DNA of 64,000 bases from NCBI RefSeq assembly GCF_024323335.1, contig NC_066583.1:414296031-414360030 (forward strand), read 5' to 3'. Of the stretch, positions 34,007 through 43,217 are shown in pieces. The stretch comes from Lathyrus oleraceus (lineage: Eukaryota > Streptophyta > Magnoliopsida > Fabales > Fabaceae). The position numbers and the translations under genes were made by a program. Under the pieces are notes generated by a model. It was not told where the DNA came from and did no database searches. It worked only from the letters and a program-made list of their open reading frames with translations. Every line of letters starts with the position of its first letter. The first letter of the stretch is position 1.

Positions 34007-35917
34007 GTGAGCTCTGAGTGGTCAAAATCTAATAGACCTTACTCTTGCATAAAGCGTTTCACATTCCGTCGCTTCAAACACCATTCGTGCAAACCCTCTT
34101 CCAAAGAAACGGTTCAACTTCCCTCTGAGATATTCAGCATGGCACACCAATCCAATACCACCTCCTTCACTACCGTGTCTGATTCTCACAGCACGGAGTT
34201 TGGCAACCCCAACCGGGAGGAAGTTAGTGTCAACGCTGCAACGTCGCCCCATGCAAGAAGACCTAAAGAACCGGTCTCCAGAATCACCTCAGCCATCGCT
34301 CTGGACAACCCTTCCAAGGAAGGATCGAGGTATGTGCACAATGCCATTGCCTCTATGGTCACTAAGATTCTGTCCGGTGATCGGAATGTTCCTGGGGTTT
34401 CCGTTCCCTTGAACACTATCGTTCCCGATGATGTTGCATGTCGTGAAACCGCAGTAGTGTTGAGGGAGAATGTGTCTGGATTACCTGAAGAGGGTCCTAA
34501 GAATGATAACCATGTAAGCAAGGTGAGAGGTGAGAAGGCAAGTGTCCCTCAAGATGTTGAGGCCAACCCTAGAGCTGACACAGTCAACCTGGATGAGTTC
34601 TCAGATAACGAACTGTTGGCCTCGGTTATCCCTAGCATAGCCAAGAGGGTCAGAACTAGGAGAGGGAAAAAGACAGTGATGCAAAGGTCTCCATCCAAGG
34701 AAGTTGATGAGACAACTCCTCACAAGCAAACAGGGACAGAGAGTGCACGCAAAAGGAAAGGTCATGGACCTGCCAAATCTTGGAGCAAAGAGGTGCCCAA
34801 GAAGTTGAAGACCAAGGCTGTGGTAGGGGAGTCTGAATCTGATGTCCCATGTGATGTCACAACATCCATGTCCAGGAAGAAGCCGTCTTCTAGCAAGTTG
34901 GCTGCTAGTGTCCCAGAAGTTCCCATTGACAATGTGTCCTTCCACTTTGCCTCCAGTGTTAACAGGTGGAAGTATGTCTACCACAAAAGGCTGGCCTTGG
35001 AGAGAGAACTGGCTCAGAATGCATTGGAATGCAAGGAGATTGTGGATCTCATCAAAGAGGCAGGATTGATGAGAACTGTGACTCAACTCCCTAAATGCTA
35101 TGAGACCTTAGTGAAGGAGTTCATTGTGAATTTATCCGAGGAGTGTGCTGATGGGAAATCCAAAGAATTTAGAAAGGTCTATGTGCGTGGCAAGTGTGTG
35201 ACCTTTTCCCCCTCAGTGATAAATATGTATTTGGGAAGAGCAGATGAAGAGCAACCAGAGCTTGAAGTGACTGACAATACAATCTGTCAAGTCATCACAG
35301 CAAAGCAAGTCCGGAAATGGCCTCTCAAAGGGAAGCTGGTGGCCAGTCAACTAAGTGTAAAGTATGCAATGTTACACAAAGTTGGAGCAGCCAACTGGGT
35401 ACCCACAAATCACAAGTCAACTATGTCTGTGATGTTAGGAAAGTTCATCTATGCAGTGGGAACCAAGGCAAAGGTGGACTATGGTATGTACATCTTTGAT
35501 CAGACAATGAAACATGCGGGGAGTTTTAGTGTGAAGGGACCTATTGCCTTTCCATCTCTCATATGTGGCATTGTGCTGAATCAATTTCCACACATCCTGA
35601 CGGATAATGACTTTGTGAAAAGAAGAGAGAGTCCTTTGGCCTTCAGCTACAAACTGTTCCTGGGCAAGCATGTCCCTGATATTGTCTTGACATCGGGAGA
35701 AACATCTAAAGCTGGCAACCAACCAGACAAAGCTGCTGTTATTGCTATTCTCAGAGAGACCTGCAAAGAGCTGGAGACCAGAAAGCATGCTTTGGAAAAG
35801 CTCATCTTGCAAATGGAGACTTCTGCTGAGGACACGGATGGAACTGATAGGCAAAGTTCTGAGGATGAGGAGGAGGCCAACTCTGAAGAGGAGGCTGATG
35901 ATGAGGCTGAGGATTAA
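34007..35917 (+). CDS. Envelope-like ORF of copia A (636 codons)
   Basis: An uninterrupted frame lies in the position of the Sirevirus 'env-like' ORF. Residues about 45-300 are polar and low-complexity, with many Lys/Arg clusters resembling nuclear-localisation signals. About 310-570 contain a conserved plant-transposon block (LVKEFIVNLSEE, VYVRGKCVTFSPSVINMYLGR, ending near PLAFSYKLFLG). The last 40 residues are an acidic tail. I see no convincing signal peptide or membrane anchor, so 'envelope' is a historical label and the function is unknown. Met45 at 34139 (MAHQSNTT) has a better start context than the first Met, and the DNA before it reads like a leader. The frame is open although pol is largely deleted. 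Confidence 0.8.
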   Translation: MSSEWSKSNRPYSCIKRFTFRRFKHHSCKPSSKETVQLPSEIFSMAHQSNTTSFTTVSDSHSTEFGNPNREEVSVNAATSPHARRPKEPVSRITSAIALDNPSKEGSRYVHNAIASMVTKILSGDRNVPGVSVPLNTIVPDDVACRETAVVLRENVSGLPEEGPKNDNHVSKVRGEKASVPQDVEANPRADTVNLDEFSDNELLASVIPSIAKRVRTRRGKKTVMQRSPSKEVDETTPHKQTGTESARKRKGHGPAKSWSKEVPKKLKTKAVVGESESDVPCDVTTSMSRKKPSSSKLAASVPEVPIDNVSFHFASSVNRWKYVYHKRLALERELAQNALECKEIVDLIKEAGLMRTVTQLPKCYETLVKEFIVNLSEECADGKSKEFRKVYVRGKCVTFSPSVINMYLGRADEEQPELEVTDNTICQVITAKQVRKWPLKGKLVASQLSVKYAMLHKVGAANWVPTNHKSTMSVMLGKFIYAVGTKAKVDYGMYIFDQTMKHAGSFSVKGPIAFPSLICGIVLNQFPHILTDNDFVKRRESPLAFSYKLFLGKHVPDIVLTSGETSKAGNQPDKAAVIAILRETCKELETRKHALEKLILQMETSAEDTDGTDRQSSEDEEEANSEEEADDEAED

Positions 35918-36411
35918 GTACTTGTCTTTGTGTGTTTTCTGTCATTTGTATAATTCTACTTACTATTTGTGGATCTGTAATTTAAAGTGTTGCTTTGGCA
36001 ACATTTTTGGACAAAAAGGGGGAGTGATAACTGATACCCCAGGACAACAGAAGTTTACTTTGTTAAACTTTGTAAAACAGGTTCTCATTCATGACAGATT
36101 GAAGTTTTCCTCTACTGCAGCTGATGTGTGATGAAGTGTGTATTTAGCTTCTGTTTGTATGCTACTGTGTGTGAAGTTTTTATTTAACTTCCTCCCCTGC
36201 AGCTGTTGTGTGTTGAAGTTTAGATTTTAGATTTAACTTCTGTATGTGTGCTGCTTTGTGAAGTTTTTATTTAACTTCCATGTGTGTGAGTGTGCTGCCA
36301 CTCTGAGTGTATTAGCTAGGTTTATTTCCTACTAGATGTGTGATTCCGCTGCTATGAACTCTGTTATGGGGATCAATGTGTTTTAGCCAAAAAAAATCCA
36401 AAGGGGGAGTT
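35918..36411 (+). other. Copia A 3' untranslated region with two purine tracts
   Basis: No gene is seen. CAAAAAGGGGGAGTG (about 36012-36026) follows the env-like ORF and AAAGGGGGAGTT (36400-36411) touches the 3' LTR. Duplicated purine tracts are a feature reported for Sireviruses. Between them are repeated GAAGTTT...TTTAACTTC words. Confidence 0.75.
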
Positions 36412-37883
36412 TGTAGGTGTTTAATTGGCTGCATTATATGGTAAAACACTAGCTGGATTCTAATGTCTTGACTGATGTCATGACATGGTGTGTGCGTGTG
36501 ACTGCATTGTAGGTTAAAATATCTAACTGTACTCTGATGTCTTGACTGATGTCATGACACACTTGAGAAGTTACTGCAGGATTAGCTAATACAGGATTTA
36601 TTGAATGTCAAACTGGAGACTGTGACATTCATTCCTGTCAGCAGCTACTGAGGAATAGAACAGCTGGTGTTCTGTTAGAGCTCAGTATTCATTTGCAGTC
36701 TGGTTATCAAGGAAGAACCAGATCTGGCATAAGGCCTAATGTATGAATGTCAAACTGGATGTTATGACATTCATCATGGACAGTATATACTGAACATTAG
36801 ACAGAGTGGTGTTCTGCTATACTTCAGCATGTTACTTAGTCTGTTCTTCAAGAGAATAACAGAACTAACTTAAGGCCAACTGTGTAAATGTTAAATTGGA
36901 CACTTTGACATTTATTAATGTAAGCTGTTACTGTAGTATGGTCATTTTGATCATGTACAGGTCAGCAAAATTGTACAGTCTATTTTCTGGAAAAACAGAC
37001 TCAGCATATGGACCTTGATGTCAAGCTGCATGTCGTGACATTCATTCCTGACAGCATATGCTATATTGTAGGTTGTTCAGTTTTCTGTTTCAGCTTTTCT
37101 TGGGCTATTCTTCAGGAAGTCAACAGCTTAGAGAAAAACCAGGAAATCAACAACCAAGTTACATTTAATGAACCTAACAAATAGCCTATTTGTTAGTAAC
37201 CTAAATGTTGAATTTATGGGAACTCGTGTGACCTTAAATTCAGGAGAATACAGGTGCAAAAGCCCAGGTACTGCAATATAAAAAGGAAGGCGTTCCTTCA
37301 TTCAGTTTCGGGGATTTTGAGGCGTGAAGATTTTGTGTGTCCATCATACTTCACTGCTGTATTTTTGTGAGTCTTGTATTAGACGTATCTTGTAAGCCAA
37401 GCCATTATCAAGTAGATGATTGTTGTGGCATAGGGTGTTCATTGAGTTGTAAGTGTTGTGTCGCTCAAAGCTTTTAAGCGTGAGTGCTATGTATCTTGAT
37501 TAAAGCTGTGAAGCACAATCAAGAGTTGTTTGAAGTGTGACTTCAACTTGTCTTAAATATTTATTAAAGGTAGTAATCACTGAGGTGATTGAGGGGGAGT
37601 GAGTAGGAACTCTGATCTTAGTGTAAGATTGAAATTGCATTGGGTAGGGAGTAAGTGATAAGTTGTAAACGGGTGAGTTTAGCTTTGAATTGATACAACT
37701 AATAGTGGATTTCCTCCCTGGCTTGGTAGCCCCCAGATGTAGGTCATGTTGGACTGAACTGGGTAAACAATTACTTGTGTTATTTACTGCACTTACGTTT
37801 AAGTTCTGCATAATTCCTGTCTGTGCAGAATTGGATGTCATAACAACCCGTGTGACATCCAAAGTCTGATAACTAGAATTTCA
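36412..37883 (+). mobile_element. 3' LTR of copia A (full length)
   Basis: The 1472-bp LTR has the same termini as the 5' copy. TATAAAAA is at 37277-37284, and the 111 bp absent from the 5' LTR are here at 37286-37396. Inverted words such as ATGTCATGACAT and TGAATGTCA/TGACATTCA recur in the first 650 bp. Confidence 0.93.
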
Positions 37884-37888
37884 CCGTT

Positions 37889-38268
37889 CCTACTCTGTTG
37901 GGTGATGCCTATGTCTCTTTGCATCTGAGGAATGCGAAGGGTGGAGGAGTTATCGTGTGCTGTTTGCCTCTGTTGTATAAGTGGTTTATTTCTCACTTAC
38001 CGCAGACGGTTGCTTTCAAGGAGAATAAGGGATGTCTATGGTGGTCTCAGAGACTTATGTCTCTCACTAATGATGATATCTCTTGGTATGATCGCGTGTA
38101 TGATACTGTGCAGATTATTGATTATTGTGGTGAATTCCCTAATGTGCCTCTTCTTGGTACATGTGGTGGGATCAGATACAATCCTATCCTAGCACGTCGT
38201 CAGCTTGGGTTCCCCCTAAAGGATAAACCTCATAACATTCTGTTAGAAGGTGTGTTCTTTTAGGAGGG
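37889..38268 (+). pseudogene. Ogre ORF1, middle part
   Basis: ORF1 continues here in the frame left at 30001 with PTLLGD, LHLRNAKGGG, LPLLYKWF and a conserved GGIRYNPILARRQLGFP. TAG at 38261-38263 is a nonsense codon of the host. The following GAGGG is the left duplication of the minus-strand Ogre derivative. No other function is known for this segment. Confidence 0.85.
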
Positions 38269-38935
38269 TGTAGCGGTGTATTCGTCGCTATATGATCTAT
38301 TGATTAAATCATAAGCAAAGTATACAATAAACATAGAGTCGCCACCGCACTTTTATTTATCCAAAGGACTGGCTAAAAAGCGAACAAAAGCCTAAGAAGT
38401 TTTACACATAGAAAACCAATGAAAAGATCAGAGATCGGGGTAAGGGGTAAATTACGCAATGGGAAGGTGTTAGGCACCCATCACGTCCTAGGTACTCCTA
38501 GGGAACCTTTTTCACACTTGTTGTATAAGAAAAATATTTATTTGTTTTTGACATATTGTGCAAACATGAGTGGGATGATGAGAAAAGAATGTACATGTTA
38601 ATTATTTTTGTGTTCGAACGGATGAACCCGTTGCCTACGTACCTTCCATCAAAGGTAAGGATCAAAACGCCGTAGTTCGGCTAAAAACTTCCAAAAGTTA
38701 GTGGATTCCTTTTTAAAACACAAGCTCTAAGGTCTTACGTTACCCACGGGAGAAAACTCAACCTTAAGAAACAACAAGTCCACCACGTGAGAAAAGCTTC
38801 AACTTGCTAGAGAAGGGTTAACCCTATAATAAGCAAGGAAGACTTACAATTCAATCAACTAAGGACAAATAGGTGAGATTAATATCAACCAACTAGGGTA
38901 AATCAAACCTATGGCTAATGTATGAAAACTTAACA
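38269..38935 (-). mobile_element. 3' LTR of the minus-strand Ogre derivative, distal piece
   Basis: This is the minus-strand 3' end of the LTR, ending ACACCGCTACA at 38269, the same terminus as the solo LTR at 6471. It is separated from the rest of the LTR (49873-54635) by copia B. There is no gene. Confidence 0.9.
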
Positions 38936-40621
38936 TGTTAGACGGTGTGGCTAGTGATCGAGAGGGGGGGTGAATAGATCACCTCTTTAAAATTAACGGA
39001 TTTTTAAGTTTAATCAGAGTTTTCAAAAACAGCAGATAAAGCAGTCCCGAATCGACTTCCGTCTATTCTGAACTGCTACTAGAAAGCCGGACACGCAAGT
39101 GCAGTTGCTGGATTTTAATGAGAATGACAGAAATAATACACACAGAATGTTAACAGATTGAATGCGCTTATCCTCAAATTCTATTTCCAATGAACACAAT
39201 CAAGTTAACCGTTTTGTCAAACAGTTGGTGTGTGTGTGTTTGATGATAAACAGCAATGGTGTATTACTTAAAGGTTTTATTATCACTGCTGTCCAGAAAA
39301 ATTGATCAATCACCACACACTAACATAAATTGCAAAACAGTTTTGAAACGTAAAGAAGATTAAGGTAAGAGTACGATACGCAGAGATTTGTTAAGGAAGT
39401 TCCCCACGTCGTCCTCGCGTGTGGGTACGTCTCCCTCTCAATTTCAAATGAAATTGAGAACTTTGATTATCAATTATTGCCGAATCCGTTGATACAAGGT
39501 TTTGATACAAAGACAGAATTTCTAAACTCCAAGAACCTCTTCTTGTATAAACCTTCACTTGATCTGAGCTTGATCAAGATTTTCCTGCACAAAGTTGCAA
39601 ACAATTCACCGGTTCCACGACCTGCTTGCGAAATCCCCCGATCTCCAAACGCAACGCTGCGGCTGAATCTGTTCTGCAAATGTGACTCCGAAACCCTCAA
39701 GAACACACCAGTTCTTGAAGGACAAACCAGTAGGTTTTTCCTAGAAACCCCCTTCAATCTTCGACTCAGCTAGATCCTCGATCGTTCCACTGCAACCCAC
39801 AGCTAGATCCTTGATCACACCACTGAACGTTATCTCAATGCTTCTTTGATCCAACGAACAAGAATTGTTATGTGTAAATGTTCTTGAAAGAAGAGTGATT
39901 GAGAAGATGAAGAAGATGAAGTCTCTTTCAGGTTTCTATGTGCTCACTGACAATTGCTCCAACACTACTTTGATCTTGTGTTCAATTGTCTTTTTGCTCA
40001 ATGAATTCGTGTCCCTCATTTGCTGTTGAAACCTGTATATATGTGCTGCAAAACAGATTCTGTTATGACTTGAAACAACCTTGTGTATTGATACACAGGA
40101 GTGTGCATCGATGCATACTGTAAGTTGTATGAAATTTGGTCAAATTAATTAATCATGTATCGATGCAGGAGTCGTGTGTATCGATGCATGTGGTATTTAC
40201 ACTGATCTGTATCGATGCTTAATGCTCATGTATTGATGCACAGGCTATCTCAAGTGGTCATGTATCGATGCAGAATTCGTGTGTATCGATGCACAGAGTT
40301 TTTGCCCTTCCATGTATCGATGCATGGCTCGTGTGTATCGATGCATACTGAACATAATTTGTTTTGACATTAATCAAGGCTGCATGTATCGATGCACAGA
40401 TTCATGTATTGATACATACTGTTACAAAATGCATTTTAATAGTTATTTTAAAGGAATTTTTCAATGTACATATATATGTGTGGTTATGCAACAATAGAGT
40501 GGGATGAATCACAAAGTAAAAACACAATTATATCATGTAATGCAATGCACAATCAATTTGGATGATGTTCACACAATTTGCTATCATTAAAAGTTAATTC
40601 AAGTTAAAGAATTCTTTCACA
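38936..40621 (-). mobile_element. 3' LTR of copia B
   Basis: The minus-strand LTR starts TGTGAAAGAATTC at 40621 and ends CCGTCTAACA at 38936. A TATATAT box is at 40036-40042. Twelve copies of a 12-bp palindromic word with core ATCGAT lie at 40083-40416, upstream of the TATA box. Confidence 0.93.
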
Positions 40622-40985
40622 AACTCCCCCTTTTTGATGATGGCAAATTCTTGGCAAGATGTGTGATACTCCCCCTGAGTTTGTGCATATCTGCATTTTC
40701 TCCCCCTTTGTCAACATCAAAAAGAGGAAGAACTATAGTTATCAAGTAGAGAGTGAAGCAGGGCATGGCAAAAGGATAATACGCTATCAATCACACAGAA
40801 AGAAGCTGCAAGTTAAAGAATCATTCACAAAGAATCATTCAAAAGGTAAGGGCAATAACAAATAGAGATAAACAGAAGCTTAAAATCATTTAAAGTGTGC
40901 AAACGAGTTTAGGAGTTACATAAGCTAGAACAAATAATGTGCAACCAAATGAAATGAAATGCATTGAAATGAAAGGTATGGTGGG
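40622..40985 (-). other. Copia B 3' untranslated region with three purine tracts
   Basis: On the minus strand, AAAAAGGGGGAGTT touches the LTR (40622-40636). Two further tracts are at about 40668-40679 and 40700-40710. No gene is seen. Confidence 0.8.
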
Positions 40986-42506
40986 TTAATTTGGATTGTG
41001 GCCACCACAGGATTCCTCATCATGTCTGTCGGGGTCTCGGTAGCTTGGCGGAGGTGGAGGAGGAGGCATCGTGTCTGGATTATGTCCCATGAAGGAGTAT
41101 TGCCTAAACCGATTCTGAACCTCAACGCTTCGAAAGCTGTCCATAATCCCAGGATTTTCACGGCAGTCATCCATAAAGCCGGACATTTCGTTGTAGAACA
41201 CTTGATGCCATTTGACCAAGTCTTGGTGCCAAGCATGTTGATTGTGATACATCCGTGTGTGCTCATCATGCCAGTCACGATGCTCATTGTGCCATTCAGT
41301 TTGTTGAACATGCCAATAGCGTGCTTCTTCGTGGCGTTCTTTGTTGACGAGTTCCATCTGTTGAAGCATGTGAGTGATGTCGGCATTTGGAGTTGAGGCT
41401 GAAGTACCACCGGAGAAAGGAGGGGCTGTAGGTTCAGGTACATAGTTGGTAGGAGACCACCTTCGTGGCACCCATTCACCCCAACCAGTGTTGGCCTCAG
41501 CTTGTGGTGCATCGGTATCAGCCGCATCCTGCATCTCTTCATCAGGCTGATCTTCAGCAACATGGATGCGGTCCGAAGGGATGTCAAAGTTGTAAATTCT
41601 GGTTTTGGATTTTCTTTCGTAAAAATAGAAGCATTTTCGGTCTTTATCCCACCGATAACCCATATGCGAAAGAGTGGCAGAGTCAAACTCTTGAGCAGCA
41701 GACGGGGATAGAAGAGGAACAATAGGTATTGTAACTTTCCAAAACTTTAGAATTTTCATGACTTGAGAGGCATACCCTAGCGCTACAGTTTTGCTGTCTC
41801 GCACATAAAACAGACGTTTTACAAAGTAGTTCGCCCAATTTAAGTGAATCTTATTTTGCAGAATGTAGAGAAGATGTAGGCTAGGCCTATCCAACCGAGA
41901 GTGGCCACTGTTGGTTGGACGCAGAATGTGTGTAATGATCCAGTGTAGAATACGCGAAGTTTGTTTGATCATACCTGACGTGACGTGTTCGTCCTCACTC
42001 AACGGTCTATCAATCTTTAGGATAGAAGTTGTAAAGTCCCTCAGGTCAAATTCAGGGTCAAAGTGCAGGTCATGCCAGGACTTGAAAGTCATCGACGGAA
42101 GCGGCATTTGAAACACCGTTTCCCAATTAGAGGCTTCAAAGGTATATGTTCTGACTCCGATGGAACACCGGAACATATAGCCGGGACCAGTGTGTAAACC
42201 AGCATAAAAGGCCCGGATGAAATCCTCATGATAGTCATCTTTTGTAGATAGAAAGGACCCAAGTTTTTGTGCATGTAACAGTTCAACTACTTCATTTAGG
42301 TGCAGATGGACAGCATCTGTTTTATCAAAGATATGAGGTTTCATTACCAACCTGGCCTTGAAGGATTCCTCAAATTCAGCAGCAATGGCAGGATGAAGAA
42401 TGTCTAAGGCATTTGAAGGAACTTCTGGTGGTTGCTGAGACGTACCGGCTGCTTCCTTTCCCTTTCCTTTTCCTTTGGCTCTGGCTGGAATAGTGCGTGG
42501 AGGCAT
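40986..42506 (-). CDS. Envelope-like ORF of copia B (506 codons)
   Basis: An intact frame follows pol. It opens with a basic Lys/Gly/Ala-rich segment (residues 1-20) and continues with a domain of the putative plant-transposon type (FIRAFYAGL, then TFEASNWETVFQMPLP, RILHWIITHILRPTNSG). Residues 398-441 are a heptad repeat with Trp-His at 398, 405, 412, 426 and 433. A Pro run (about 481-487) lies near the C-terminus. No signal peptide or membrane segment is apparent, so the protein is not obviously an envelope; its role is unknown. It shares only general layout with the ORF of copia A. The Met at 42506 follows a leader-like sequence with a telo-box (AAACCCTAA type). Confidence 0.85.
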   Translation of the reverse strand: MPPRTIPARAKGKGKGKEAAGTSQQPPEVPSNALDILHPAIAAEFEESFKARLVMKPHIFDKTDAVHLHLNEVVELLHAQKLGSFLSTKDDYHEDFIRAFYAGLHTGPGYMFRCSIGVRTYTFEASNWETVFQMPLPSMTFKSWHDLHFDPEFDLRDFTTSILKIDRPLSEDEHVTSGMIKQTSRILHWIITHILRPTNSGHSRLDRPSLHLLYILQNKIHLNWANYFVKRLFYVRDSKTVALGYASQVMKILKFWKVTIPIVPLLSPSAAQEFDSATLSHMGYRWDKDRKCFYFYERKSKTRIYNFDIPSDRIHVAEDQPDEEMQDAADTDAPQAEANTGWGEWVPRRWSPTNYVPEPTAPPFSGGTSASTPNADITHMLQQMELVNKERHEEARYWHVQQTEWHNEHRDWHDEHTRMYHNQHAWHQDLVKWHQVFYNEMSGFMDDCRENPGIMDSFRSVEVQNRFRQYSFMGHNPDTMPPPPPPPSYRDPDRHDEESCGGHNPN

Positions 42507-43217
42507 GGTGATGTGAGATTTAGGGTTTTACCAAGTTTGTGAGAGAGTGAAGATGAGAAGGATTAGGGTTAGCCACTGGTTTTGGGGTTTTTGAGGGCAG
42601 ATGAGATGAAGTACTGAGATAAGAGATGATATGATTGGTTGATGTGTCGATGCATGAGAGAGAAAAAAAATGCATTTAATTCAGATGACAGCAGTAAGTA
42701 TCGATGCAGAGAGTTATGTGTCGATGCCAAGTATTTGAAAATTGTCATTGTATCGATACATACGATTGATGCGTCGATGCCAAGGGTTTACAATTGCCTT
42801 GTGTATCGATACATGCGATAGATGCATCGATGCATACTGAAGAAGTTTTTCAAAAATTGAATTTCAGAGTATGTGTATCGATGCAGGCTTCGTAGGTGTC
42901 GATACATACTGATGCTGAACTGGTTTTTAATGGATTTTAATGAAGTATGATTATGCAGTTGCACTATGTCATGATAATTTTGCTCAAAAATCAGAGTGTT
43001 AATGAGCATATATTATAGACAGGAAGTATATTCAAGCAAACTTTATATCAACTAGAGTAAGCACATTTGATCTAACAAACACAATCACTAATCAATAAGA
43101 AAATTGTAGAAAGGATTGATATTACCTCTATTGGAGAGATCTTGTGAAGGATAATTGACATCTAAAGCAGTGCTTGTCACACACGGTGAGGCATAATATA
43201 ATTAAGATGTAACATGC
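42507..43217 (-). promoter_or_regulatory. Spacer with ATCGAT palindrome cluster; possible internal promoter
   Basis: The 711 bp between pol and the env-like ORF hold about nine copies of the LTR's palindromic word (42643-42908), including perfect TGTATCGATACA (42749, 42802) and ATGCATCGATGCAT (42822). On the minus strand a CCAAT word and an AAACCCTAA telo-box lie between the cluster and the ATG. This resembles a compact promoter copied in design from the LTR. Confidence 0.5.

Larger units (their letters stand above)
30002..37883 (+). mobile_element. Ty1/copia Sirevirus-like element A
   Basis: The element is bounded by two LTRs and a perfect 5-bp duplication, CCGTT (29997-30001 and 37884-37888). 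The order is 5' LTR, tRNA-Met-type primer site, gag-protease, a remnant of pol, an envelope-like ORF, purine tracts and 3' LTR. The LTRs differ at about 14 positions plus indels. Integrase and most of RT/RNase H are deleted, so it is non-autonomous. A long gag with CCHC knuckles and an ORF after pol place it in the Sirevirus (SIRE/Maximus) lineage. Confidence 0.93.

Noticed and set aside
34186..35086. Antisense frames opposite the copia A envelope-like ORF
   Set aside because: Shadows of the long sense frame; no family features.
39470..39773. Overlapping open frames on both strands in the copia B LTR (and again at 48716-49019)
   Set aside because: They occur twice only because the LTR is duplicated; they lie in the transcribed leader part and have no domain or codon bias.
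40279..40497. Cys-rich small frame (Met-Tyr-Arg-Cys repeats)
   Set aside because: The apparent peptide repeat is a translation of the ATCGAT-core DNA palindromes; the DNA motif is the real signal.
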